DNA of 64,000 nucleotides from Paenibacillus sp. L3-i20. Lineage in GTDB: Bacteria > Bacillota > Bacilli > Paenibacillales > Paenibacillaceae. The stretch spans positions 372,001 to 436,000 of the forward strand of contig NZ_BQME02000001.1 in assembly GCF_022180385.2 (NCBI RefSeq), given 5' to 3'. Positions within the stretch are counted from its first letter, which is position 1, and every line of letters begins with the position of its first letter. This document shows, piece after piece, positions 1-9,490 of the stretch. The translations under genes were made by a program, and so were the position numbers. The notes under the pieces are model-generated. The model searched no databases and was not told the DNA's origin. It saw only the letters and a list, made by a program, of their open reading frames with translations.

Positions 1-54
1 TTCATACTCACGTTCTACATCATTAAATAGATTCTTACTCATCAAATCTTTCAT
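1..54 (-). CDS. Partial N-terminus of unidentified gene running off the left edge
   Basis: On the minus strand an open frame starts with ATG at 54 (or ATG at 42) and stays open to the window edge, encoding MKDLMSKNLFNDVEREYE. It lies just beyond the terminator hairpin that closes the RHS operon. The Shine-Dalgarno is weak. Only about 18 residues are visible, so no family can be named. Its position would suit another accessory or immunity-type gene of the RHS locus, but that is inference. It could also be a chance frame. Confidence 0.4.
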   Translation of the reverse strand, partial: MKDLMSKNLFNDVEREYE

Positions 55-75
55 TACTTACTTCAGTATTAAAAA

Positions 76-122
76 TACCCATAGCCCAATACCTTTTATT
101 TAAGGTGTTTAGACTATGGGTC
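76..122 (-). terminator. Terminator of the RHS operon
   Basis: A two-part hairpin pairs an outer CCCATAG/CTATGGG (78–84 with 114–120) and an inner stem (88–95 with 102–109). On the minus strand it is followed by TATTTTTAA. It sits 40 bases after the stop of the small zinc-ribbon gene. Confidence 0.7.
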
Positions 123-159
123 CCTACCACTGCTCTGAAATATTGATTAGATTAAATAA

Positions 160-462
160 TTACTTTTTTTTCGTGAACTTGTCAATCCAAGATAGCCACT
201 TCGGTTTAAATCTAATACTTGTCGGTGTACCATGGTAAAACGCATGCGATGGATCATTCTTAAAAAATAATTCATTCCATTCATTGGGTTTGTCTGTTTC
301 AACAATGTTGTGCTGTTTCTTCTGTCTATCGAAGTACTTTAAACAAGTAACACATTTAAAGGTCTCCGTACCATCCGTAGCTCCTGCATAGTAATACAAT
401 TCACATAAACATATGGGACAATAAAGTATGTGATGGGTTAGTATTTTATTGAATAACTTCAT
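160..462 (-). CDS. Small zinc-ribbon-like protein, candidate RHS immunity protein
   Basis: A 100-residue cytoplasmic protein with no signal peptide. CPIC near residue 15 and CVTC near residue 37 are spaced like a zinc ribbon. The rest is polar, with a basic C-terminus (KKK). The start ATG at 462 has an AAGGAG site in front. The gene begins 12 bases after the RHS stop codon and is the last gene of the operon before a terminator, which is the usual place of the immunity gene for a polymorphic RHS/WapA toxin. No family is recognised; the immunity role rests on position alone. Confidence 0.6.
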   Translation of the reverse strand: MKLFNKILTHHILYCPICLCELYYYAGATDGTETFKCVTCLKYFDRQKKQHNIVETDKPNEWNELFFKNDPSHAFYHGTPTSIRFKPKWLSWIDKFTKKK

Positions 463-474
463 TTATTACACTCC

Positions 475-3400
475 TTAATTCAAACCAAACAGTTTTTTTA
501 TTTTTTCCTCATCAGCTGCAGAAGGCTTCGCCCATTTCATTTCAGCAGCTCGACCCGAACCAGTCACCTGCCACTTCCCATCATGATAGAAAAGATTAAA
601 TCCTAAATCTTTTTTTGTCAGTCCAAGTCCTTTATGTGTAACATTGTAACCAACATCCTGTAAAACTGCTTCTACTGTACCATCGCTACGAATAATTCCA
701 GTAACGGATCTCTTAACATCTAATGATTTCTGAGCGATTGCATTTAATCCCGGGATTGTTGTAACTGTTTTTGAATTAGTCAATTTAGCAACTGCTAATG
801 TAACACCGCCCGTTATCGCGACGGTTCCATACGTGTAAGTTCCAGTTGTTGCGACCTCAAGAGCAGCGAAACCAGCAGAAGGATTCGCTAACACTGCACC
901 CGTCAAAACCCCCGCTGAGAACCATTTAAATGCATCTTCTAATGTCCAATCACTTTTTGCCATATTCCAAACTTGTTCACCGACATCATCAGAGACTGTA
1001 TTCATCCAACTATCGTCCCCTAGTTGCCATCTCAAATATAACATTTTAATCTGATCTGAACGATACGCATCTAGGTTAGATCCAATATCAATATGTTGGT
1101 TTCCAGAAGGGTCAAAATACCTTAACGGATTGTTAATTACATACGTATAAAGATTCAAACTAAGCGGACTCCCTAGTTCCCCCTCATACGTATCCTTATT
1201 AATAAAGCGCCCTAAGCTTGGGTCATACCAACGAGCCCGGAGATACTGTAATTGAGATGTGGAATCCCATAGCTCACCTGAATAACGGAACGGGTTTGCA
1301 ATCTGCTCATTCGCTGTTAGCGTATTCCCCCACAAATCATAGGTATATTCATTCAACGACACGTTTCCTGTATGATCGCGCATCTCAATGACGTCACCAT
1401 GACCGTTGTGCAAATAATAAGCTTGACCTGCTGCATCCTGCCTTGCAGCCAACTGATGCCCACGTACATATCTTGCTTTGAATGTAGCATTTCCGTTGCT
1501 ATCCACAGTTCCTTCAGCGATGATGTTTGGTCCGTCGTAATAATATCTCGTCGTAACGCCAGCTTCTGTTCGTTCGTAAAGCAATCCATCGCCATTATAA
1601 CGATAGGTAACTTCTTTCCCATCTACTACTGCTTTTGTAAGTCTATTCTGAGAATCATAGGTGTAGGATTTATCTGAAAACATTGCATTATTAATAGGCT
1701 GTTCCGTACTGAGTGTAGCCCGATTGTCACGATTATCATACAAATAGCTTTCATTAAATTCACTCGATGTCGCAATTCGGCTTAATGGATCGTATGTGTA
1801 GGATTTATTGATGGCTACATTCGCTTGGCTGCCTGAAGAATTGATGATATTTCCATTCCCATCATACCCATACTGGAACGAGTGTAGCAATGATCCATCA
1901 TTCTTCTGATGAGACATGTTTTGTAGACGCAAACCTTTATAGTTCATAAGCGTCTTATTACCGTTCTTCAGCGTTATATTCTTCATTAAGTTATTGGTAT
2001 AGTACGTATAGGATACTTCTTGATCAGTAGCTGACGCCCCAACACCAGTTAAGCGATTACGATTATCATACGTATAGGTTGTAGCATAAGAGAAAGGATC
2101 TGTCATCGAATCTCGGAGGCCTAAGCTATTATACGTGTAGTTAATGCTTTTTTGATCGGGATAGGTTGTTTTCAATAACTCCCCTGTAGATCCCTTATAT
2201 TCGTATAACGTTGACCCCGTTATATCCGTCATAGACTGTCGTCTTCCCGATAAATCATACGAATAGGTTTTTGTTTCATCTGGTGCTTTGGCTTGAATTA
2301 ATCGATTGCGATTATTATAAGCGTAGGAAAACGTTTGCCCTTTCCGATCAATATGACTAATCATATTACCACTTAAATCATAGGAGTAGGTATCATTCAT
2401 TCCCAGTTCATTCGTTTGTCTAATTAAACGCCCAAGCTCATCATATTGCTTTAGTACTTGGTTTCCATCAGGGAATTTAATTGATTTCAACATACCTGCT
2501 AGTGAATACGCATAGTCGTATTCCTTATTTAGAGCATCCTTCACCTTTATCACTCGACCTAATACATCATAAGAATACAGTGTAGTGTCCGTTGCATTCT
2601 CTTGGGACAACACATTACCATCATAGTCATAAACCATAGAAGACGTCTGCCGGTATTGACCATCACGCCACTCTTCTGTCAGTACCGTTCGACCAAGTAT
2701 ATCCGTTGTGTTCCGCCACTTATTACCTTCTGGATCAGTCGAGATCATTCGGCGGTTCAATTCATCATACTCTTTTAGTTCGAATGAATTATCTGGATTC
2801 GTTATTTTTTTAATTCTGTCCCATGCATCATACTCAATTTGCTTTGCTCGACCCAGATTGTCTTTCTCCCATAGAACGCGCCCATAATGATCATATTCGT
2901 ATGAGCGTAGTACTCGATAAGTTCCATCTAATACAGCTTCTTCGATCAAATTGCCTAAACGGTCCCATATATTACGAGTCTTGACACCAGTTTCATCAGT
3001 GAATACAGCTTGATTAGCAGAACCATCTATAAACTCCGCAGTTGCAAAAGATCCATCAGGATGTGTGACTCGTATTAAACGATTACCTTTATCATATTGA
3101 TAGTTTGTCGTATTGAGCTTCCCATCAGTGACTGATTTAATCAATCCAGATGACGGATAATAGTCTAGTCGGTTCTCAATGGCCTCTACTTGATTATTTG
3201 CATTTGTTGTTGCTATTTTTTGTTTGGTTGGGAATGCACCTAAATAGATACTTCCGTACTCTGTTTCATACGTAATATTACGGTTATCATCTTTAATAAT
3301 TGTCTGCTTAACATTGCCATGAGAATCGAAGTTTTTATATTCACTCTGAGCTATTAATGTGCCATTAACATTGTTATTTCGTATTGTCATTTGAGTAATA

Positions 3401-5532
3401 CTTCCATGAGCATTACGTTTGTATTCAGTAAAACGGGTTTGACCCGTATATACCGGGCTGGATATACTACTTAGCAAATGTGTCACCGAATCGTAGGTAT
3501 AGGTAGTCGTTAGACCAAGCTCATTCCTTTCCGTCAATACATTACCGTAATTATTATAGGTTACTGAGGTTTGAACTTCTGAGGTTGTCGCATTCCCTTT
3601 TTTATATTGAACTTTAGTTTGAATCGGTGATGAGATTTTTCTGGCTTCATCATATTGATAAGTCGTAATCCGTTGCTCATCTCCTGCGGTTACAGTTGCC
3701 TTATTCGTATAAAATTGTGGTGCTTCGTCTGCATTAGCTACCTTCTTACGATGATCAAATACATTTGTCGTACGTCCATCATTCATATTGACATAAAAAT
3801 TTGAGATGTTTGTCCCGTAACTGCTAGCATAATCCGTATTATGCCCTTGTGGATTAGTATAAGTGAAAGAGCGTAAATTGTACGCTTTATTGCTGACAAT
3901 TTCTCTGCGGGAAGCAATTCTATATGCATTCTGTACGGCATTAGCTCCTATACTTCGCGTAACAGGTGCAGCTTCATACACATATCGTGTCCTTGAGTTT
4001 GTTGGGTGGAAGGTGTGCAATAGCAATGCCGCTATATTTTTTTTAGTAGGATTGGTACCTATAAGACTAAAATTAACATCTTTCATGTCATAGAGATAAG
4101 CTGTTTCTCTTCCTAGCGAATCCTCTACAATATACAAGAGTTCTGTCTTTAGTTGTTGAAATGGTGGTAATGGGTCATATGTTATGTGTTCATCCTTTGT
4201 GTATGTGACTGTCTTATCACCTTGAGTCAATATCACTTTATTTGAAACGTACGAAATATTAATAGAATTGCCTATTGCATCAATAATACTGGTTAGTACG
4301 GTTCCATATGTCGGATCTTCACTATAATGAAATTTTATCGTATTATCGTACCGATCAGCTATTTGAATTAATCGCCCGTTAGACCCAAAGTAATGATATG
4401 TCCCCTCAATAGACTTTAATACCGTATTTGAGCGAACTCCGTTTACAGTAACGGACGTGTCATGAGCGAGGCTCAAATCCTGAAACGGATAACCTTTCAA
4501 ATTATTTCCTGAAATTTCATAAGTTCCTTTTCCTTGAAAATTGAGATAACTTTTCCCTTCTACCGTCTTAATGAATGGTATATTCCACATCCACCCTTTT
4601 CCAATTGGGAATACCTTTTCTTCGTAAGTCTTTTCTTTCGCCTTATTTTTCCATCCTAAAAATATATTATCAGATGAACCGTAAGAAAACATTTCATTGG
4701 TCTGTTGGTGGAATTGTTGTACTCTTCTGTACTGAACACCGTTTGCATCTGGGTACGACCATTCTGTATAGGTCGTTTTACCTCTATTTAATTGTACATA
4801 AACCAACCATCCTAGCGCATCCCATGTATTACTCATAGTCCCATCAGTTACATACATCGGACTATATTCAAACCTGCCGGAAATAAAACTGGATGGAACA
4901 TCAACTATTTGTCCATTATATTGTCTTTGGTCATATTGAGTAGCATTAAAGGTCACTTGACAAAAGCAAGATACATTAGGATACACCTCTGCTTCATATA
5001 AGTTCGCGTTCGAGGCGTCGTAATATCTCCCCAGTGTAAAGGAAAGACCATTTCTCCCCGGCAAGGTAAGGTCTGTTGTCTCCACGCTTAAGTTTCCGTT
5101 TAACGTAGATATACTTTCCTGTTGAGAATCAATTGAAAAAGGTGCTTGGGCTGTTTTAATGTTCATATTAGAAATTGCTTTTAAAATACTTGGATCAGGG
5201 ACATATGTATTCATCAAAGCCATTTTCGCATTATCATATGCGCGTGGCCCTTCAAATTTGATTTGTTTACCCGTTTCTTTCTTATTTTTGGATACAAGTC
5301 CCGGCACAAATGGGAGTGTTTGAGGTCCTTTTTCTCCTAAGTCTTGCTTTGGCATCTGTTCTTCTAATAATTCTTTTGACTCCGTCTCGTACAAATCAAC
5401 ATTTACAACCTTGGTAGGTGGTAAATTTTCATCTGCTTTTGAAACAGCACTAACACGCTTATCTGTTATCCCAAATGGAATCATCGTTATTATTAGCACA
5501 ATACATAATACAACAAGCAAATACTTTTTCAC
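475..5532 (-). CDS. Secreted RHS/YD-repeat protein with unassigned C-terminal domain
   Basis: 1685 residues. The GTG start at 5532 has a GAGGAGG site 8 bases upstream. Residues 1–29 form a Sec signal peptide. A DUF6531-like N-terminal region is followed by about 1000 residues of YD repeats of the type YDxxGRLIxxxxxDG. The conserved RHS core closes with a GRFINKD motif, an NLYTYVINNPLRYFDPSG motif and residue 1477. The last 208 residues differ in style: a hydrophobic Gly/Ala-rich stretch (about 60–107 after the core), then a polar tip of about 95 residues rich in K, D and G. RHS/WapA proteins encapsulate such a tip as a contact-delivered toxin. I do not recognise the tip fold. Gene order toxin then small ORF fits a toxin–immunity pair. 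Unlike B. subtilis WapA, no separate wall-binding repeats are in this polypeptide; they may be supplied by the two genes upstream. Confidence 0.85.
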   Translation of the reverse strand: MKKYLLVVLCIVLIITMIPFGITDKRVSAVSKADENLPPTKVVNVDLYETESKELLEEQMPKQDLGEKGPQTLPFVPGLVSKNKKETGKQIKFEGPRAYDNAKMALMNTYVPDPSILKAISNMNIKTAQAPFSIDSQQESISTLNGNLSVETTDLTLPGRNGLSFTLGRYYDASNANLYEAEVYPNVSCFCQVTFNATQYDQRQYNGQIVDVPSSFISGRFEYSPMYVTDGTMSNTWDALGWLVYVQLNRGKTTYTEWSYPDANGVQYRRVQQFHQQTNEMFSYGSSDNIFLGWKNKAKEKTYEEKVFPIGKGWMWNIPFIKTVEGKSYLNFQGKGTYEISGNNLKGYPFQDLSLAHDTSVTVNGVRSNTVLKSIEGTYHYFGSNGRLIQIADRYDNTIKFHYSEDPTYGTVLTSIIDAIGNSINISYVSNKVILTQGDKTVTYTKDEHITYDPLPPFQQLKTELLYIVEDSLGRETAYLYDMKDVNFSLIGTNPTKKNIAALLLHTFHPTNSRTRYVYEAAPVTRSIGANAVQNAYRIASRREIVSNKAYNLRSFTYTNPQGHNTDYASSYGTNISNFYVNMNDGRTTNVFDHRKKVANADEAPQFYTNKATVTAGDEQRITTYQYDEARKISSPIQTKVQYKKGNATTSEVQTSVTYNNYGNVLTERNELGLTTTYTYDSVTHLLSSISSPVYTGQTRFTEYKRNAHGSITQMTIRNNNVNGTLIAQSEYKNFDSHGNVKQTIIKDDNRNITYETEYGSIYLGAFPTKQKIATTNANNQVEAIENRLDYYPSSGLIKSVTDGKLNTTNYQYDKGNRLIRVTHPDGSFATAEFIDGSANQAVFTDETGVKTRNIWDRLGNLIEEAVLDGTYRVLRSYEYDHYGRVLWEKDNLGRAKQIEYDAWDRIKKITNPDNSFELKEYDELNRRMISTDPEGNKWRNTTDILGRTVLTEEWRDGQYRQTSSMVYDYDGNVLSQENATDTTLYSYDVLGRVIKVKDALNKEYDYAYSLAGMLKSIKFPDGNQVLKQYDELGRLIRQTNELGMNDTYSYDLSGNMISHIDRKGQTFSYAYNNRNRLIQAKAPDETKTYSYDLSGRRQSMTDITGSTLYEYKGSTGELLKTTYPDQKSINYTYNSLGLRDSMTDPFSYATTYTYDNRNRLTGVGASATDQEVSYTYYTNNLMKNITLKNGNKTLMNYKGLRLQNMSHQKNDGSLLHSFQYGYDGNGNIINSSGSQANVAINKSYTYDPLSRIATSSEFNESYLYDNRDNRATLSTEQPINNAMFSDKSYTYDSQNRLTKAVVDGKEVTYRYNGDGLLYERTEAGVTTRYYYDGPNIIAEGTVDSNGNATFKARYVRGHQLAARQDAAGQAYYLHNGHGDVIEMRDHTGNVSLNEYTYDLWGNTLTANEQIANPFRYSGELWDSTSQLQYLRARWYDPSLGRFINKDTYEGELGSPLSLNLYTYVINNPLRYFDPSGNQHIDIGSNLDAYRSDQIKMLYLRWQLGDDSWMNTVSDDVGEQVWNMAKSDWTLEDAFKWFSAGVLTGAVLANPSAGFAALEVATTGTYTYGTVAITGGVTLAVAKLTNSKTVTTIPGLNAIAQKSLDVKRSVTGIIRSDGTVEAVLQDVGYNVTHKGLGLTKKDLGFNLFYHDGKWQVTGSGRAAEMKWAKPSAADEEKIKKLFGLN

Positions 5533-5615
5533 TTCTATTTCCTCCTCAATATTAGTTGCCTCTCGACTTTTGCCAAGGCAGATGGGACAAGGCCATCAAA
5601 CTTCCTTTTCTCCTA

Positions 5616-7217
5616 CTAGCTCATTTTCTGTATATTCACATCATCAATGGACAAAGAACCACCACGATGTACTCCCCAGATTAAGTAGTAATTAGGGGAA
5701 TCGCCGGTCGTGAATAAGACTGTTTTTTTACCAATTTCTCCAACTTCTCCTGTCCACGTTGTTCCTCCTCGATCAAAGATTGGAACTTGTCCATCTAACG
5801 ACCTTGCTAAAAAGTAGAAATTTCCATTCTGATCGGAGTTTTGATTTATCTTAAAATTAAACTTCACCTGATATGTCGTATTAGGTTCAAACTGAAGCTT
5901 TCTCTTATCCGAATGTAAAAACTCTAGCCATTCTACCGAGCTCTCTGATTCTCCAAGGATAGAATATTTCCCGCTGATCACTTTTGATGGATCATTCGTA
6001 ATTCTACCTGCATATGCTGGAGCTCCTCTAGTAAATGGAGCAACCAAATAATCTCCACTTTCAAATGACTCCTCTACTTTTTTTATTTCTACATCATCTA
6101 TTGACAAAGAACCACCATAGTGGATTCCCCATATCAAATAATAATTATTAGAAGGTCCTGTCGTAAACGTGAATACCTTATTTCCTACCTCACCCTCCTT
6201 CCCTATCCATGTATTACTCCCGCGATCATTACTATGGTCACCATCCGATGCCCTCGCTAAAAAGTAGAAATAGCCATCTCGATCGGAAACTATATTCACC
6301 TTATAGTTGAAACTCACCTGATATGTCGTATTGGGTTCAAATTGTTGTTTATTTAAATTTGTATACAGAAATTCCCACCACTCTTGGCTACTTGATGACT
6401 CTCCTAAAATTGAGGAACTACCGCTCACTACTTTTGAAGGAATATTCGTAATACTTCCAGCGTGTGCAGGGTGTCCCTGAGTAAAAGGCGTTACAGCGTA
6501 GCTGCCACTTTCAAATGATTCACTTACTTTTTTTATTTGAATATCATCAATTGACATTGCCCCACCATAATGTATTCCCCAAATTAAGTAGTAATCATGA
6601 GCGGGACCTGTAGTAAAGGTAACTACTTTATTTCCTACTTCACCTACCTGACCCGTCCATGTATGAGAACCTCGATCTTTACTATGGTCACTTCCTGCTG
6701 CCCTCGCTAAAAAATAAAAATAGCTATTGTTATCAGAAACCATGTTTATTTTGTACTTAAATTTAATTTGATAAGTTGTATTCGGTTCAAATCGGAGCTT
6801 GCTACGGTCTGAATGCAAGAACTCCCACCAATCTTGGCTTCTTGGTGATTCTCCATAAACAGAATAATTTCCATTGATGACTTCTTCTCGAATGCCGGTA
6901 ACATTTCCAGCGTTATTTGGGTAACCTGAGTAGTATCGAGTTGAGTTGAATTGTCCACTTTCAAATGTATCTTTATACCAATCAGTCGTACTGTTCAGTA
7001 GATTTCCATTCAAATCGTATTCATAATTTTGCATTAACTCTTGTCCGTAGTGCCTAAACTTTATCATTCTCAGCTTACTTGTTGCATCGTAGAAGGATTC
7101 TGTTGCAAACGAACTATCAGCAATGTTCTGAGCTTGCACAGATTGTGCTTGCATAGGTTGTGTTTGCATAACTAGTAGTATTGCGATAATCAGTAAGTAT
7201 TTTAACTTCTTTATCAT
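5616..7217 (-). CDS. Secreted protein with YD stub and three binding-like repeats
   Basis: 533 residues from ATG at 7217, chosen because a GGAGG site lies 6–7 bases before it; an upstream ATG at 7256 overlaps the previous gene and lacks a site. Residues 1–25 form a signal peptide. Residues about 38–75 hold one or two YD/RHS repeats (YDATSKLRMIKF and YEYDLNGNLLNS). Three tandem domains of about 148 residues follow (about 84–231, 232–379, 380–533). Each carries ESFESG, WWEFLHSD, FEPNTTYQ, FYFLARA and ends in LSIDD. This looks like a carbohydrate-binding or jelly-roll fold, but no named family is claimed. It is second in the RHS operon, 83 bases before the RHS gene, so a partner or surface anchor for the RHS protein is likely. 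Confidence 0.75.
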   Translation of the reverse strand: MIKKLKYLLIIAILLVMQTQPMQAQSVQAQNIADSSFATESFYDATSKLRMIKFRHYGQELMQNYEYDLNGNLLNSTTDWYKDTFESGQFNSTRYYSGYPNNAGNVTGIREEVINGNYSVYGESPRSQDWWEFLHSDRSKLRFEPNTTYQIKFKYKINMVSDNNSYFYFLARAAGSDHSKDRGSHTWTGQVGEVGNKVVTFTTGPAHDYYLIWGIHYGGAMSIDDIQIKKVSESFESGSYAVTPFTQGHPAHAGSITNIPSKVVSGSSSILGESSSSQEWWEFLYTNLNKQQFEPNTTYQVSFNYKVNIVSDRDGYFYFLARASDGDHSNDRGSNTWIGKEGEVGNKVFTFTTGPSNNYYLIWGIHYGGSLSIDDVEIKKVEESFESGDYLVAPFTRGAPAYAGRITNDPSKVISGKYSILGESESSVEWLEFLHSDKRKLQFEPNTTYQVKFNFKINQNSDQNGNFYFLARSLDGQVPIFDRGGTTWTGEVGEIGKKTVLFTTGDSPNYYLIWGVHRGGSLSIDDVNIQKMS

Positions 7218-7252
7218 ATTTTCCTCCAAATTTAATCTTCTATCTACTTCTA

Positions 7253-9202
7253 TCATTTCCGTACCGAGATTAAATTTCCATTGGCATCATAGTAGTAGTT
7301 GATAACTTCGCCATTTTTATTTTCTACTGATATCAATTTTCCTTGAGCATCATAGACATACCTTGTAGCACCTATCTCTTTTTTGTAACTGACTGGGTAA
7401 TTTAGAGCAGATTGAGGAATGACACTCTTATTTACACTTGGGCTCGACCATTTTAAGATTGCTGTTGCATGGCCAAAGTTTTCAAAATATTCTATTCGAA
7501 TATCGTATCGCTCCCCTGCCGTTAAACGTATCGGCGTACTGGCATGCTCGATGTTGTTGTCCTCCCATTTGTCTAAAAGAAGTTCGTTATCCACCCATAT
7601 CCGAACACCATCATCCGATAACATGTAAAATGTATAGTCATCTGTAATCTCGGGAACAATCTGACCTGTCCAGCGAGCAGAGAATGTATCCGCTTCCATA
7701 TCTGCAATTGGGGAAAATTCTGTCCATGAGAAATCTATGTTTTTATCTTGCCTCGTGAGTCTCAACTCCTTAAGATCACGATCATTATAATACTCTCCTT
7801 TTAACCCTGTCCCACTCACTCTATCAGGAGGATATAAAGCACTCTGCGGAATAACTTCTTTAGATTGTTTCGAGCTAGACCACTTCAAGGCCGCTGTTGC
7901 AACACCCTGATTCTCATAATACTCCACTCGTATGTCATAACGTTGATCCGCATTAAGCTGTATGGGGACGCTCGCAAATTCACTAGCCTGGTCTTTCCAT
8001 CTATTTAATATGAGTTGATTATTCACCCATACTCTCACACCATCGTCAGATGCCATATAGAACGTATATGTATCCGTAAACTTAGGAACTACAAAACCTG
8101 TCCACACTGCTGAAAAAGTGTCGCTATCGATTAAAGGAGAAGGAGAACTTGCTTCCCATGAAAAATCTATTACTGCATCTGTTCTCGAAAATTCTAAGTT
8201 AGTCAAGTCAACATTGTGGTAATACTCCCCTTTCAGACCAGTTCCAAATCCCTTATCAGGGGGAAATAGAGCACTTTGAGGAACAACTTCTTTTACTTGC
8301 TTCTGACTCGACCATTTCAACGCTGCTGTTGCAAGACCGCGATTCTCAAAATATTCAACTCGTATGTCATACCGCTGACCTGCTATGAGTTGGATCGGTA
8401 TACTAGTAAATTCGCCAAACTGATCTTCCCACTTATCCAGTATCAATTGATTATTAACCCATATCCTCACACCATCATCAGATGCCATATAAAACGTATA
8501 CGTATCTGTAAAATTAGGAGCCACGTAACCAGTCCATAAGACGGAGAAAGTATCATTCTCAAGTAATGGAGAAGGTGAACTGTCCTGCCAAGAAAAATCA
8601 ACTTTAGCATCAGTTCTAGTAAGCTTTAAATTTTTCAAATTAATATCATTATAATACTCACCTCGTAAGCCCGTTCCATTCAATTGGTCAAGTATATACA
8701 ACTGAGCGTGCGGTACTATTTCTTTAGCTTGGCTATTACTAGACCACTGTAACATGACATTAGCTACACCAAAATTCTCATAGTACTCTACTCGTATTTC
8801 ATTTTTAGTTCCTGCCGTTAAGTATATTGGTATACTAGAATGCTCTATATTTTGATCAACCCATTTGTCAATAACTATCTGATTATTAACCCACAATCGA
8901 ATTCCATCATCTGCATACATATGGAATTGGTACGACTCACTATATTTGGGTACGACATATCCTGTCCAACGAACAGAAAACGTGTCACTTTCGATAGATG
9001 CATCAGGAGTCCCATCCCCCCACTTAAAGTCAATAGTAGCATCGTTTCGGGTCAATATCGGGTTTGTAAGATCAATACTATCGAAATATTCTCCTCTCAA
9101 ACCGTTCACGGACTGCACGCTGTTGGCATTCACCTCTGTGCGCCAAATAAAAATGACACTGAGGATAATCACCATACAGATACTTGAGAAAATTCTTTTC
9201 AT
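7253..9202 (-). CDS. Secreted four-PA14-domain protein with C-terminal YD repeats
   Basis: 649 residues with a clear signal peptide (1–26). Four PA14 domains of about 140 residues follow (starting near 35, 178, 320 and 463). Each opens GLRGEYY or GLKGEYY and contains FSVRWTG, YTFYMxSDDGVRIWVNN and DIRVEYYEN. PA14 is a known sugar- or protein-binding beta-barrel of toxins, adhesins and glycosidases. The last 38 residues are two YD repeats (YVYDAQGKLISV and YYYDANGNLISV), as in the RHS protein downstream. First gene of the operon; the start ATG has GGAAGGGAAG upstream. Probably a secreted surface-binding component. The domain call is firm; the role is inferred. Confidence 0.85.
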   Translation of the reverse strand: MKRIFSSICMVIILSVIFIWRTEVNANSVQSVNGLRGEYFDSIDLTNPILTRNDATIDFKWGDGTPDASIESDTFSVRWTGYVVPKYSESYQFHMYADDGIRLWVNNQIVIDKWVDQNIEHSSIPIYLTAGTKNEIRVEYYENFGVANVMLQWSSNSQAKEIVPHAQLYILDQLNGTGLRGEYYNDINLKNLKLTRTDAKVDFSWQDSSPSPLLENDTFSVLWTGYVAPNFTDTYTFYMASDDGVRIWVNNQLILDKWEDQFGEFTSIPIQLIAGQRYDIRVEYFENRGLATAALKWSSQKQVKEVVPQSALFPPDKGFGTGLKGEYYHNVDLTNLEFSRTDAVIDFSWEASSPSPLIDSDTFSAVWTGFVVPKFTDTYTFYMASDDGVRVWVNNQLILNRWKDQASEFASVPIQLNADQRYDIRVEYYENQGVATAALKWSSSKQSKEVIPQSALYPPDRVSGTGLKGEYYNDRDLKELRLTRQDKNIDFSWTEFSPIADMEADTFSARWTGQIVPEITDDYTFYMLSDDGVRIWVDNELLLDKWEDNNIEHASTPIRLTAGERYDIRIEYFENFGHATAILKWSSPSVNKSVIPQSALNYPVSYKKEIGATRYVYDAQGKLISVENKNGEVINYYYDANGNLISVRK

Positions 9203-9264
9203 TTCACTGACTTCCCTTCCATATAATAGAATACTTTACTTATAATAATAGTAATCGTGACTTT

Positions 9265-9287
9265 AGTCCATATAATTTTTATGGACT
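9265..9287. other. Perfect 8-bp hairpin in the RHS operon leader
   Basis: AGTCCATA (9265–9272) pairs with TATGGACT (9280–9287). The plus strand continues with TTTTT. It lies about 65–85 bases upstream of the PA14 gene start, in the AT-rich leader. It could be a plus-strand terminator or part of the leader RNA; the sequence does not decide. Confidence 0.4.
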
Positions 9288-9377
9288 TTTTCACTATTCT
9301 CTAATTGACTCCCCTTCTCCATCAAGTCGGAATGAATAGGGTTTCGGACAAACAAAATAAACAGCTAACACCTAAAA

Positions 9378-9440
9378 TCAGAACTATGACCCGATAGGGG
9401 ACACTTTTTTAAGAGTCCGCCTTTCGGGTCATAATTCAGA
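9378..9440. repeat. 17-bp imperfect inverted repeat
   Basis: TCAGAACTATGACCCGA at 9378–9394 faces TCGGGTCATAATTCAGA at 9424–9440, giving 15 of 17 matched pairs around a 29-base loop. It lies about 50 bases beyond the stop of the decayed oxalate decarboxylase. It may be that gene's old terminator or a leftover of a small mobile element. No transposase remnant is next to it. Confidence 0.5.
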
Positions 9441-9490
9441 ATTAACGATTCATTATTTGTTTATCTGCTTTTATTAATCATTTTTCTTAT

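Noticed and set aside
1353-9245. Many open frames of 60–115 codons inside and opposite the RHS, three-repeat and PA14 genes
   Set aside because: They mirror the repeats of the coding strand, lack ribosome binding sites and show no family pattern.
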